Below, in pieces: positions 1 to 8,817 of a stretch of 64,000 nucleotides of DNA; position 1 is the stretch's first letter, and each line of letters starts with the position of its first letter. Below the pieces are notes generated by a model that worked only from the letters and a program-made list of their open reading frames with translations, was not told the origin of the DNA and made no database searches. Source of the DNA: Acidobacteriota bacterium. GTDB taxonomy: Bacteria > Acidobacteriota > Terriglobia > Bryobacterales > Bryobacteraceae. Position numbers and translations under genes: made by a program. The stretch is taken from the NCBI GenBank assembly GCA_017307505.1, contig JAFKEE010000047.1, forward strand, positions 43,277 to 107,276, in the 5' to 3' direction.

Positions 1-437
1 ACGATCCATCATTAACGACCGTTGTGCACTCGTTGGCTGCCGAAAAGCCCATCCTGTGCCCTTGCCGCGCTCTGTGGGAATTCAAGCGGATGTGCGAAGA
101 TCCCCCTCCCCGTGGTTGACCAGCCTGTCGACCTTGGACCAGAGGTCCGGCTTACCTCATTTGCCCGTCGACTGAGGCTCTCCCCCGAATCCCCTTCGCC
201 TATCTCACACCAGTGCAGTCCGTAGCCCGCCCCTTCCCAGCCGCGGTTCGCAGCTCTCGCACCAATAAACAAGCGCGTATTCGCTGTTCGCTACGGGTTC
301 CCTGCCCGCCCCAAGAGGGGAGAGGTCCCCCGCGACACTATCCTCGCTAGCCCACTCTTCCCTCACACAACTTACCGACAGCCACTCGAACCCCTCATCC
401 CCCAGACAACTCCGCCCCACCGACAGCCCCTTGGATC
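1..437. other. no gene recognised
   Basis: Several short open frames overlap on both strands here, but none has a recognisable motif, a clear ribosome site or a plausible composition (they are rich in R, S, P and G, typical of shadow frames in GC-rich DNA). I see nothing that can be supported; it lies downstream of the anti-sigma-like gene. Confidence 0.5.
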
Positions 438-824
438 CTACCGGCCTCGAAGCCGGTGCAACAGCCGAGCCCACCAGCCTTTCGGTTCGGTCGCTGGCTC
501 TGCGCAGGGACCGAACTCCGACTGGGTCTCGCCTTCCGTTTCAGACGTCGCAGAGGTCTCGCCCAGGAAACTCTTCTCCATCTCCTCAGCCTCCATCTGC
601 ATGGCCGCGGAGCGGAACAGGGCAGCAAACTCCTCCTCCTGCTCGACGGAGTCCAGGCATTTGGAACAAACCAACAGATGTTCTTCAATCACTTCGCGCG
701 TAACGCCGGAAAGCCGGTTCGCCAGATAGTCTTCCATCTCGGCTTCCGTCAGGCATTTGCCAACAGAACGACGCAGCATCAGGCCCTCCTGCGCGCCGTC
801 GTCCTCCCAGCCCAATGAAGTCAT
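438..824 (-). CDS. anti-sigma factor-like zinc-finger protein
   Basis: A 128-residue protein with the H-x3-C-x2-C signature of zinc-binding anti-sigma (ZAS/zf-HC2) domains: H49, C53 and C56. The N-terminal half, rich in Glu and Leu, resembles the helical domain that clamps a group 4 sigma factor. No membrane segment is visible; the C-terminus is acidic and then ends in a basic Arg/Trp-rich tail, so a soluble anti-sigma factor is likely. It follows the ECF sigma gene on the same strand after about 100 bp, the usual sigma then anti-sigma order. The role as the sigma partner is inferred from motif and position; the signal sensed is unknown. Confidence 0.72.
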   Translation of the reverse strand: MTSLGWEDDGAQEGLMLRRSVGKCLTEAEMEDYLANRLSGVTREVIEEHLLVCSKCLDSVEQEEEFAALFRSAAMQMEAEEMEKSFLGETSATSETEGETQSEFGPCAEPATEPKGWWARLLHRLRGR

Positions 825-923
825 GAGCAGCCTCCAGAGACCAGCGCGCCAAGTATAGGTATTCAGATCCTAGTATCTCAGCGAATCGCTGGGCGGAACA
901 GGTCTAGTTGTCGATTCAATAGA

Positions 924-1649
924 CTAGTGCGGCCCGCCTGACGCTCTTCTCAACACTTTTTCACTCAGCCCGCCATACGATAGCCGCCGGCGCCCCAGTT
1001 CCCCGAACCGTGCCTTCGCCCTGGACTTCAGCAGCCGGAATTGCGTCTCGGAAAGACTCATCTCCACGCAGATCTGCTCCTGCGGCTGTTCATAGAGGTA
1101 GAAGCGGGTGAGGATCTCGCGGTCCCGCCGCGAGATGCCGCGCAATACCCGCACCATCAGGTCCGTCTTTTCGTCCTGAATCGCCCGCTGCTCCGGATTC
1201 TGCCGCCCGTCCGCTACCCGGCCGCCCATCTCCAGGTCGGCAAAATCGCGGCGGCTCTGCACCGCGTCATCGATGAAGGCAGCCACCTGGCGGCGCACCA
1301 CGGTGCGCACAAAGCCCATCAGCCGTTCCGGCTCGCGCAGCCCGCCGCTCTGGATCGCCTGGACGACAATCAGGAAGGTGTCGTGTACCTTGTCGTCCAG
1401 TTCCTGCGGCCCCAGGTGGCGGCACAGGTAATACCGGACGCCCCGCGAAAAGATGCGGTACAGCTCCTCCATGGCGCGATTGTCTCCGTCATGGATGCGC
1501 TCCACGAGCGCTGTCCAACGGGCCCCACCAAATTCGGCGGACTCCCCATGACCCTGTTGCGCGTCCTCCGGGGAACCCGCCGGAACCCCACCCGGACCGG
1601 CCTCGGCGTCCTGTTCCTTCTGCGCGCGATCTCTGGAAAATCTCTGCAT
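924..1649 (-). CDS. ECF-type RNA polymerase sigma factor
   Basis: A 241-residue sigma-70 family protein. After a polar 40-residue N-terminal extension comes region 2 (about residues 47-115; acidic and aromatic helices with LDDKVHDTFLIVV near the -10 recognition helix). C-terminal region 4 carries a helix-turn-helix (EQICVEMSLSETQFRLLKSRAKARF, in two pieces about residues 190-215). There is no region 1 or 3, as in group 4 sigma factors. It is followed by a zinc-finger anti-sigma-like gene, so it is probably held inactive until a stimulus. The ATG start lies in a gene-poor stretch; the promoter was not identified. The regulon cannot be told from the window. Confidence 0.88.
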   Translation of the reverse strand: MQRFSRDRAQKEQDAEAGPGGVPAGSPEDAQQGHGESAEFGGARWTALVERIHDGDNRAMEELYRIFSRGVRYYLCRHLGPQELDDKVHDTFLIVVQAIQSGGLREPERLMGFVRTVVRRQVAAFIDDAVQSRRDFADLEMGGRVADGRQNPEQRAIQDEKTDLMVRVLRGISRRDREILTRFYLYEQPQEQICVEMSLSETQFRLLKSRAKARFGELGRRRLSYGGLSEKVLRRASGGPH

Positions 1650-2643
1650 GCAGGTTACTCCTTACCCACCACGAAACGGGCAGTGCCCTGTCGACGAATG
1701 AGCCGGCCCATCCTGGCTGGCGCCACATCCTCGCCGCTGGCCGGAATTCCGCATCGGAACTCAGGAGCCGGGCTCAAGTTTGCCCGGCCTTCCTGACAAA
1801 CCGGACCAGGGCATTTGTCCGGGGCTCCAAACAATGCACCAAACACGATCCTAATATCTGAATTAAAACTACACTTCCTGATATAGACCAGGCGCCGGAC
1901 GGAGGGAGCCTCGAAGGACAACCCGCCGGACAGCCTGTCACTTTGCGCGTCATTGCCAAATTGCCTGACGGATCCGCGCAAGCACGGCACTGCGGCCCCG
2001 CTTGATGCCAGGGACACACACCCTCGTCTCCCGAGCGAGTCTGTCGAGACAGACGAGTTCAGGGCAGAGTCCGGAAAGTGGCCGAGGTCCCGCACAGCGT
2101 CCCTCCAACTATTCATGGTTCTATCCCTTCAGGCAGGGATAGTTTCGAATGGACAATGACACTAGAGTACCGTGACCATTAGTACTCGTAGAAATCATAT
2201 CAGCATCTCTCGCCTATGGGCGATTAATTTTCTTTCTTTCTTCCAAGAAAATTCCATTTCCTCCTCCCGTCGCGCTAGTGATATCTCCCGTGAATATTCT
2301 CATTACTTCATTGGTGGACTCCAGGGCTATCTGACAAATGCGCCCCGTCCTCACTGTTCCGCCGCGTATTTCGTAGGCCGGATGGCCTTACCTGCCGTTC
2401 CGGGGCCAAGCCTACGACAGCGCCCATCCCGTTTATGAACAGTGAGTTACAAGACTCTCCAAGACTGCACCAGCCTCGCCAATACTCCATCGCCAGGCCG
2501 CCATCCCAGCGGCGGCACACCACAGCACGGACAGCCCGGCCCGAGAGAAAGGAATACGTTACCTTCGAAAATAAGTACTAGGAGCGACGAGTGAGGGTGA
2601 GAATTGACGGCCGTTCCGCGATCCAAGCCCAAGTCTTTACGCT
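1650..2643. other. gene-poor spacer, about 1 kb
   Basis: This stretch contains only low-quality open frames. Two patches, about 1830-1885 and 2150-2340, are clearly richer in A and T than their surroundings and could hold the promoter of the sigma-factor operon and other control sites, but no consensus -35/-10 pair could be assigned with confidence. No RNA gene was recognised. Confidence 0.5.
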
Positions 2644-3477
2644 TTAGTGCGTCATTGAGTAGACTACATAATTCGCGGCGATTCGGATGCCCAGGGCTGA
2701 GTACTTCTCGGGATACGATGGGGCATCGGCCCACTCCAGCGAATCCCCGATGTCCATGTTGAAGCAGATCGCCACCATGAGCCGGCCCTTATCGTCATAG
2801 ATGCCGCGCCAATGCGGCTCGTAGCCGTCGCGTTCATAGGTCCGGCCCGTTTCCACGAATTGTTCACCTGGAATCTGGTAGCGTTCATCCAGATCGTAGA
2901 GGACGTGAAAAATCGGATCACGCGATTCAATTTCGACCATAGGCCGGTCAGGAAATACGCGCTGCATACTCTCCGCGAAGATGGCCCATTCCCGCGTGCC
3001 GTGAAAATCATCACACATAAAGAAGCCGCCGCGCAGCAGATATTCCCGCATCTTAATTACCTGCGCATCGGTAAGGTTCCAGTGCCCGACCTCCACTCCG
3101 TACATCCAGGGCCAGTTGAACACGTCGTCTCCGTCGTCCAGATTCACGGGCTGTTCCACGGAACGCACGTGAATCCGCGTCAGGCGGCGCAGCGCCCGCG
3201 CGAAGTGACGGTCGGCGCGCGGATAATCCATCGTCCAGAACGAATTGCCCTGCGACCAGTCGCCCATGCCGCCGCCCCTGCGGAAACGGAAACCGCCAAT
3301 AGGCGGATACATCAGCCGGGCAAAAACCCATTCTGTCTTCTCGGCATAGTCGGGCGGCAACGGGTCATTCTCGTTCTCAAAGCCAGGCAACTCGCGGAAG
3401 GGCTTCTGGAAGGCACAGACCAGGCCTACGCCGAAAATACCCAGAGCTAGGAGCCAGCGAACCGTGCGGAGATTCAT
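2644..3477 (-). CDS. DUF4159 domain protein, secreted or membrane-anchored
   Basis: A 277-residue protein matching the DUF4159 family, common in Acidobacteria and Planctomycetes. The start is set at the ATG giving MNLRTVRWLLALGIFG, a clean signal/anchor helix; an upstream in-frame start would add 15 unlikely residues. After it come conserved-looking blocks: WVFARLMYPPIGGF, the DYPRADRHFARALRRLT block, NWPWMYGVEVGHW, and YLLRGGFFMCDDFHG, which resembles the glutamine-amidotransferase-like core of this family (the Cys in FFMCDD sits where a nucleophile could lie). Family function is not established. The gene stands alone between two spacers. Confidence 0.8.
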   Translation of the reverse strand: MNLRTVRWLLALGIFGVGLVCAFQKPFRELPGFENENDPLPPDYAEKTEWVFARLMYPPIGGFRFRRGGGMGDWSQGNSFWTMDYPRADRHFARALRRLTRIHVRSVEQPVNLDDGDDVFNWPWMYGVEVGHWNLTDAQVIKMREYLLRGGFFMCDDFHGTREWAIFAESMQRVFPDRPMVEIESRDPIFHVLYDLDERYQIPGEQFVETGRTYERDGYEPHWRGIYDDKGRLMVAICFNMDIGDSLEWADAPSYPEKYSALGIRIAANYVVYSMTH

Positions 3478-3566
3478 GGCCAATCGTCTAGCCCGAGAAT
3501 AGCACTCCCGGGCGGTGGCCACGGGGACGCCGGGCGGAAGGGATTGAGAAGCCGGCGAAGAGGTGC

Positions 3567-4154
3567 CTACGGCCGGTCCGTTGGTTGGTCTTCGGCTGCT
3601 GCTGCATGCCGCGGCCTGAGCCGGATGCGCAGCCGGACCACGACACGCCGGGCTTCCAGAGCCCAGGTCCAGGCCTGCCGTACCGCCTGCTGCAGACTCA
3701 TTGGCGGCAACTCCGGCGCATCGCGGTCAGAGCTCAGGCGGTGGATGAGTTTGGGCTCGGGTGGCCGCTTTCTGTCACGAACAGGCCGGAAGCTGGCCAG
3801 GATCGCGCCGCAGTTTTCGCAGTAATACTTGCTGGCGCCCAGCGACGTCCGGAGCTGCATCCAGGCGCCCGTGTCCTCCAACTCGGGCCGCGCATCCACC
3901 AGGGCCTGGTTCAGGCATCTGGGACACTTGGCGAAGAACAGATCGGTGAGGCGCAAGGGATTGCCCCGGAAGGTGTACCGGCAGTGGCGGCACCGGAAGC
4001 GATAGGATCCACACAGCTCCGCCACAAAATCAAAGACGCCGCGCTGCTGGCGTACGGCTATGTCGCGCGACGCACACTTCGGGCAGCACACCAGGCCATG
4101 CCTGGATCTTGCCATGGATGGTGATGGACCCGCCGGGACCTTCGCTGACGGCAC
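3567..4154 (-). CDS. double zinc-ribbon protein of unknown function
   Basis: A 195-residue protein with two four-cysteine zinc ribbons. The first uses C24-P-K-C27 and C55-R-H-C58, the second C77-P-R-C80 and C112-E-N-C115. The C-terminal third is Arg/Ala-rich and looks disordered. The GTG start is preceded by GGAGGAG at a workable distance; an internal ATG (MARSRHG, residue 14) is the alternative. The first ribbon (CPKC...FRCRHC) resembles the ribbon in the amber-broken gene at 19668-19895, so the two are probably distant paralogues. Function unknown; nucleic-acid or protein binding is plausible but not shown. Confidence 0.68.
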   Translation of the reverse strand: MPSAKVPAGPSPSMARSRHGLVCCPKCASRDIAVRQQRGVFDFVAELCGSYRFRCRHCRYTFRGNPLRLTDLFFAKCPRCLNQALVDARPELEDTGAWMQLRTSLGASKYYCENCGAILASFRPVRDRKRPPEPKLIHRLSSDRDAPELPPMSLQQAVRQAWTWALEARRVVVRLRIRLRPRHAAAAEDQPTDRP

Positions 4155-4261
4155 CGATACCGCTCCTCCAGCCGCTTCACGACAAGAGAACAGCCTACCA
4201 TCAAAGGGGTGGATTCGAAAGAGGTCCGGCTTGGAAATGTGGGGCTACTTACACTGGCAGG

Positions 4262-4612
4262 TCAGCGCAGAGTCACCGCGTAGCGGGACAGCTCGCCGCG
4301 CAGCATGGAAGTGAACGACTCGAAATCATCTTCGGCCCACACCACGTGCTGGAAGCCGATGGCGACACTCTCGCACCACAGGACGGCCAGCCGCAGTCTC
4401 GCCCCAAGGCGGCGAAATACCCAGCGGTATTCGCCGGCCGACAGCAGCCAGAAACATTCCGCCTCGCCCTGCCGCTCCAGGGTGTCCAACGCCTCGCGCA
4501 AGGCCGCCAGGGCAACCGGACCGTCGGCCGCGCGGGCGGTCGTCGTCCCTGCACCATCGTGGAAAGTGCAAACCAGGCGTCCAAATTCGTCGTTGTCGAA
4601 GGAGAGGCGCAT
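4262..4612 (-). CDS. conserved-looking small hypothetical protein
   Basis: A 116-residue soluble protein without recognisable motif. Its composition (MRLSFDNDEFGRLVCTFHD...; charged helices, scattered Trp and Phe) is that of a real globular protein rather than a shadow frame. It lies between the zinc-ribbon gene and the cytochrome gene, on their strand, and is separated from the cytochrome by a hairpin, so it is probably transcribed on its own. Function unknown. Confidence 0.55.
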   Translation of the reverse strand: MRLSFDNDEFGRLVCTFHDGAGTTTARAADGPVALAALREALDTLERQGEAECFWLLSAGEYRWVFRRLGARLRLAVLWCESVAIGFQHVVWAEDDFESFTSMLRGELSRYAVTLR

Positions 4613-4625
4613 ATTTCTATTTTAC

Positions 4626-4661
4626 GCCTTCCCGGCCCGGTTATCCGGATCGGGAAGGCGC
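4626..4661. terminator. hairpin downstream of the multiheme cytochrome gene
   Basis: Perfect 10-bp inverted repeat (arms CGCCTTCCCG and CGGGAAGGCG) with a 16-nt loop, starting 17 nt after the cytochrome stop codon (minus strand). The tail after the stem (GTAAAATAG on the minus strand) has no real T-run, so it is either a weak terminator or an mRNA-stabilising stem. Confidence 0.5.
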
Positions 4662-4677
4662 AATTTGCCCGCAACGG

Positions 4678-6243
4678 TTAAGGATTCGGACCGTTGTGGC
4701 AGCTATAGCAGCCGATCAACGCACCCTTGGCGAACGTCTTCGTTCCATATTCGGTACTGAAGGAACGCGGAGCCAGCGCAGCCGAGAGCACGGTGCCTCG
4801 CAGATCCCCGCCGTGGCAGTCCCGGCAGGTTCCGTAGCCCTGGCTCTCCACACGGTCTCCGTGTGAGCTTACCCAACTCGCCCCAATCGGATGCAGGCCA
4901 TGCGGCCCGGCCGTGGACGAACTGGAGAGCGAGGCGTGGCAAGTGGAGCACTCCGCCAAAGTGCCAGTGTGGCCCTGCAGGCGGGTGACCATCAGATTGT
5001 CGTTCACGTGCGAAGAGGGATATTCGGCATGGGTGGCCCCGTGGCAGGCCTCGCACGCGAGTCCGCCGTGGCCGGCGGAGGATTTGTAGAGCGCGTTCGC
5101 CGTCGTGGCGAATCGCGGATCGGCCGGCGGCCGCAGCGGACCGCCTGCATAGGAGAAGACGTCGCGCTGGCGGATCTGGCCGGCGAATTTGACCGCGGTG
5201 CCTGTGTGGCAGTTGCCGCAGCCTGGTTCGTCGATCCACCCCTTGCGGCCGGTAGCACCGACCTGGGCCATGCTGCCGTGGCAGTTCTGGCATTGCATGC
5301 CGGCGTTGCCCATGGCTCCGCGCAGGCACTTCGTCACCGAACCCGGATGACAGTTGTAGCACGCCTCGCGATCGGCCAACGTGCCCGTCTCAATCACCGC
5401 GGCGTGCTTCTTGTGCAGCACCTCCGTCAGCGGAGTGCCCTTGGTGGTACCCAGGGCATTGGAGGCATGGCATCCGGCGCACAGAACAGGCTGGCTGGCC
5501 TTGAGTTTTGTGCCGTGCCGTTCGTCGTGCAGGGCGAGGATGTTCAACTTGTAGTCCTTGTTCGGATCCGGGTCAAACGCCCATTGTTTGGGCATGGCCG
5601 TACTGTACTTGGAGCCGGACGCGTGACAGTTGGCGCAGGCCATCTCATCCGAGACGGGCAGCACCACATCCGCCGTGGCCAGGACTCGATTGGTGGAGTC
5701 GCGGGCCGTCAGGCGCATGAGGGGGTAATAATTCTTCTCGCCCTTCACCTTCGGGTTGTCGGGATAGGGAGTGATGGGTATGCCTTCCGCCACGAACTGG
5801 GCAGAGGTTGACTGCCAGATCATGGGCTTGGGCGCGTTCGAGGTACCTGGCATGGCGTTGCCGGCCAGTCCCATTTCGGGTGCAAGCGGAGTGGTCAATC
5901 CAAAGAGCTTCTGCGCATACTGCCAGAAGTTTGTTTTGCCCGCCGAGGAACGATTGATGGATCCAGTGGGGTCGGCGACGGCTTCGTAAGTGAGCCGGAT
6001 GTTTGTGGGAGTCTTGACGAGTTTCCCATAAGGATCAATCAACTGGGCATGGAGGTTATTGTACGGCGGAAGGATGGAGAAAACGGAGTAGTCATTGCCG
6101 TCGACGCAATGCATTCCGAGATCGTTCCAGCCAACCAGGACATAGCGTCCTTTGCCGGTGGAGGGAGTATCTGCGATGGCGACCGAAAACACCGCAAACA
6201 ACAACACAGCGGCAAACATTGACAATTTTGCAAAGTTTGTCAT
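4678..6243 (-). CDS. secreted nine-heme c-type cytochrome
   Basis: A 521-residue protein with a signal peptide (MTNFAKLSMFAAVLLFAVFSVAIA, cut near ADTPS) and nine CxxCH heme-c sites, in order CANCH, CAGCH, CYNCH, CQNCH, CGNCH, CEACH, CSTCH, CRDCH, CYSCH. The first 180 residues form a heme-free domain beginning YVLVGWNDLGMHC; the hemes fill the C-terminal two thirds, and extra His residues between sites could act as distal ligands. It should carry electrons in the periplasm or at the cell surface. The start at MTNFAKL gives the best signal peptide. No reductase or oxidase partner is adjacent, so donor and acceptor are unknown. A histidine-kinase gene lies 160 bp upstream on the same strand. 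Confidence 0.88.
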   Translation of the reverse strand: MTNFAKLSMFAAVLLFAVFSVAIADTPSTGKGRYVLVGWNDLGMHCVDGNDYSVFSILPPYNNLHAQLIDPYGKLVKTPTNIRLTYEAVADPTGSINRSSAGKTNFWQYAQKLFGLTTPLAPEMGLAGNAMPGTSNAPKPMIWQSTSAQFVAEGIPITPYPDNPKVKGEKNYYPLMRLTARDSTNRVLATADVVLPVSDEMACANCHASGSKYSTAMPKQWAFDPDPNKDYKLNILALHDERHGTKLKASQPVLCAGCHASNALGTTKGTPLTEVLHKKHAAVIETGTLADREACYNCHPGSVTKCLRGAMGNAGMQCQNCHGSMAQVGATGRKGWIDEPGCGNCHTGTAVKFAGQIRQRDVFSYAGGPLRPPADPRFATTANALYKSSAGHGGLACEACHGATHAEYPSSHVNDNLMVTRLQGHTGTLAECSTCHASLSSSSTAGPHGLHPIGASWVSSHGDRVESQGYGTCRDCHGGDLRGTVLSAALAPRSFSTEYGTKTFAKGALIGCYSCHNGPNP

Positions 6244-6407
6244 TCGCAGGTCCCTTTCCAAACAGGATCTGGGACGGCAGATGCATCGTCAGCGGAGAGG
6301 TGACAAGATTCTGGAAGAATACACAAATTAAGGCGTTTGAGACCCGTTTCTAGGCGAACGCCTCTAGAAGATATTCAGCACTGAAACGTACTGTATTGAA
6401 TCTGAAC

Positions 6408-7601
6408 CTAGTTCAGATGCGCGTTGACTTCGGCCAGCAGCACCGACGCATGCACGGGCTTGTTCAGAAAGGCAGCCATGCCCTTCTGACGGCATTGCGC
6501 GCGCACCTGGTCCGACACTTCGGCGGTCAGGGCTAGGATGGGCACGTCCTGGTAGTTCTCCAGTTCGCGGATGTGGTCCGTGGCCTCGAGGCCATCCATG
6601 CCTGGCATCTGCAGGTCCATCAGGATGAGGTGGTATTGGCGGGCCTTGGCAGCGGCGATAGCGGCAGGACCGTCACTGGCGCAATCGAATTCAAAGCCGC
6701 CCTTGGACAGGATGGCACTCAACACCTGCTGCGAAATGCGATTGTCCTCCACCACCAGCAGCCTGACGGTGTTGACCTTCGCCTGGCTGCCGCGCAGATT
6801 CGGCTGGACCAGGATGGGCTTGGGCAGTTGCAGAGGGATCTCGGCGGTCATGAGACTGTCGCCGTTGGCGGTGCTCTCTAACACCATGTCGCCGCCCAGC
6901 AACTGGACGACCCGGCGCGTCAGCGCGAGCCCCAGGCCGATCCCGTTGAAGCGGCGCATTCCGCCCTCTTCCACGTGGTCGAAGGTCTCAAAGACTTCCC
7001 GGACATGGTCCGGTGTGATCGTGGTATTCGTGCATCGCACGGAGAGGTGCAGGGTGAACTGCCGCCCGATCACCGCCTCCGACTTCGCTTCCAGCACGAT
7101 GCTGCCGCTCTCCGACGTCTGGATCGCATGTTGCGTCAGCAGCGTCAGCACCTGGCGCACGCGGTAGGCATCTCCGATGGCCGTGCGCGGCAGATTCGCA
7201 TCAGGCCGGTATTGCAGCTCCAGACCCTTGGCCTTGGCCCTCGGCATGTGCTCCGCGGCCGCATTGTGCAGCGTGTCTTCCAGGTGGAATTCCGCTTCGT
7301 CCAGCTGCACACAGCCCGAAGAGAGGGAAGTGTACTCGAGAGTATCGTTGAGCAGGTCGAACAGGCCGTGCGCGCACTGGCGCGCCGCCTGGACGTAGTC
7401 CTTCTGCTCATCATCCAACTGGGTCTCCAGCAGCAGATCGGCCATGCCCAGAATGCCGCTCAGCGGCGTCCGGATCTCGTGGTTCAGGCTGGCCAGAAAC
7501 TGCAGCTTGGGCGTGGAGCCGTTCTCCGCCGCCGGGCCGGGCCCGGCGCCATTCGCCGGCTTTGACGAGAATGTCGAAAGTCTGAGCCGATTCGGACTCA
7601 T
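6408..7601 (-). CDS. hybrid histidine kinase/receiver protein with decayed ATP-binding site
   Basis: A 397-residue cytoplasmic protein with no sensor or membrane segment. A HisKA domain carries a canonical H-box ([11 protein letters not shown], phospho-acceptor H41). The HATPase domain that follows keeps a good G2 box (GIGLGLAL), but the N-box Asn is His ([10 protein letters not shown]) and the usual DxGxG G1 box reads CTNTTIT. The C-terminal receiver is complete: the acidic pair in VVEDN, the phospho-acceptor Asp in [13 protein letters not shown], Thr in LALTA and Lys in NKPV. It may therefore be a phosphorelay scaffold or receiver serving another kinase rather than an active kinase. It is monocistronic, upstream of the multiheme cytochrome gene. 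Confidence 0.85.
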   Translation of the reverse strand: MSPNRLRLSTFSSKPANGAGPGPAAENGSTPKLQFLASLNHEIRTPLSGILGMADLLLETQLDDEQKDYVQAARQCAHGLFDLLNDTLEYTSLSSGCVQLDEAEFHLEDTLHNAAAEHMPRAKAKGLELQYRPDANLPRTAIGDAYRVRQVLTLLTQHAIQTSESGSIVLEAKSEAVIGRQFTLHLSVRCTNTTITPDHVREVFETFDHVEEGGMRRFNGIGLGLALTRRVVQLLGGDMVLESTANGDSLMTAEIPLQLPKPILVQPNLRGSQAKVNTVRLLVVEDNRISQQVLSAILSKGGFEFDCASDGPAAIAAAKARQYHLILMDLQMPGMDGLEATDHIRELENYQDVPILALTAEVSDQVRAQCRQKGMAAFLNKPVHASVLLAEVNAHLN

Positions 7602-7763
7602 TGCTACCTGAAAGAGTCATCGGCGTCAAATCACGGAAAGTTTAGGAGAATCCGGGGCAGAAAGACTAAGGCCACCTCGGAATTAGCTCACAGAATTGAA
7701 TGACCGGATACCGGTTAAGCCTATCCAGGTCAACTGCTTAATCTGTAAGGAAACGCACAGATT

Positions 7764-7799
7764 CCGGCGCGCCCGGCCCATGTTGCCCAGGCGCGCCGG
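7764..7799. terminator. GC-rich hairpin after the AIM24-family gene
   Basis: Perfect 10-bp arms CCGGCGCGCC and GGCGCGCCGG with a 16-nt loop, 18 nt past the stop codon of the minus-strand AIM24-family gene. There is no T-tract on the minus strand, so this is a terminator-like or stabilising stem rather than a textbook intrinsic terminator. Confidence 0.5.
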
Positions 7800-7817
7800 A
7801 TTTCCCTCTAAGGTTGG

Positions 7818-8687
7818 TTAGTCGTCGCTGTTGAAGAAGCCGCCCAGTGATTCCAGCGGACTCCGTTCGTCGCCGCCGCTGCGGCCCGGCGCCAGTTCGC
7901 GCCGCATCTTCTCCAGCGTCATGCTCTGGATGATCACCCGGCCGGGGCCGGTAAGTGTAGCCAGAAACAGACCTTCGCCGCCGAAAATGGCCGTCTTGAT
8001 GCCGCCCGCCAACTGGATGTCGTAGTCGACGCCGTCGTCGAAAGCCACGATGCAGCCGGTGTCAATCTGCAGCGTTTCGCCCGGGCCGAGAGTGAACTCG
8101 ATGAAGTCGCCGCCGGCGTGGATGAACGCCACTCCAGGTCCGGTCAGGCGCTCGAGGATAAAGCCTTCGCCGCCAAAGAACCCGGAGCCCAGCTTCTTCA
8201 CGAGGGCGATATCGACGTTCACGGTCCGCTGGGCACAGATGAAGCTGTCGCGCTGCACCAGGACAGCCTGGCCCGGCTTGAGGTCAAAGGCCTGAATCCG
8301 GCCGGGATAGGCTCCGGCGAAGCCCACTTCCCCGCCCGCGCCCCCGGCGCGGAAATGAGTCCAGAACAAAGACTCGCCCATGAGTTTGCGCTTCACGGCG
8401 CCCCATATCTTCTGGCCCAGGGTCTCGCCCGACATCCGGGATTCCCATTGCACGCTGGGCGTCTTGTACAGCATCTTGCCGGCCTCGGCAAAGACCTCCT
8501 GGCCGGGCTTGAGCTTCAGCCGGGCCACCTGGAGGTTGTCTCCCTGAATCGTGTAGTCCAGTGGCTCTTCCACCGCAACTGGCGTGAATTGAGCACTTTG
8601 TGTGCTTCCAGGCAGAATGGCTCCGCAACGCGCGCAGAATTTGCTCGCGTCGCCGGCCTCAGCTCCGCAACTGGTGCAAAAGGGCAT
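7818..8687 (-). CDS. AIM24/TIGR00266 family protein with N-terminal zinc ribbon
   Basis: A 289-residue protein. Residues 1-25 form a short zinc ribbon (C4-x2-C7 and C18-x2-C21). The rest is the AIM24 (TIGR00266) beta-strand domain, shown by repeated Gly-rich turns (GAYPGRIQAFDLKPGQ, SGFFGGEGFILERLTGPG, TAIFGGEGLFLATLTGPG). In bacteria the family has no settled function; the yeast namesake is mitochondrial. The C-terminal tail is short and polar. The start ATG sits 130 bp from the divergent gene at 8818. It is probably a single-gene transcript ending at the hairpin 18 nt downstream. Confidence 0.85.
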   Translation of the reverse strand: MPFCTSCGAEAGDASKFCARCGAILPGSTQSAQFTPVAVEEPLDYTIQGDNLQVARLKLKPGQEVFAEAGKMLYKTPSVQWESRMSGETLGQKIWGAVKRKLMGESLFWTHFRAGGAGGEVGFAGAYPGRIQAFDLKPGQAVLVQRDSFICAQRTVNVDIALVKKLGSGFFGGEGFILERLTGPGVAFIHAGGDFIEFTLGPGETLQIDTGCIVAFDDGVDYDIQLAGGIKTAIFGGEGLFLATLTGPGRVIIQSMTLEKMRRELAPGRSGGDERSPLESLGGFFNSDD

Positions 8688-8817
8688 GAAAACTCTTCCT
8701 CCATGTCGGGGTTACGTGATCAGGGGAGCCTTGCGACTCCTTCGCTGGCGCTCACCGCCCCTGGGGTGACATTCTACTACTGGGAACCCATCCCAGATTA
8801 GGGAGCAGCATCGAATA

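Noticed and set aside
879..891. Small hairpin CAGCGA-A-TCGCTG between sigma and anti-sigma genes
   Set aside because: Too short to assign a role; such 6-bp arms occur by chance in GC-rich DNA.
1655..2116. Open frame of 153 codons upstream of the sigma-factor gene
   Set aside because: No motif, no ribosome site and low-complexity Arg/Gly/Ser composition; spans an AT-rich likely promoter patch.
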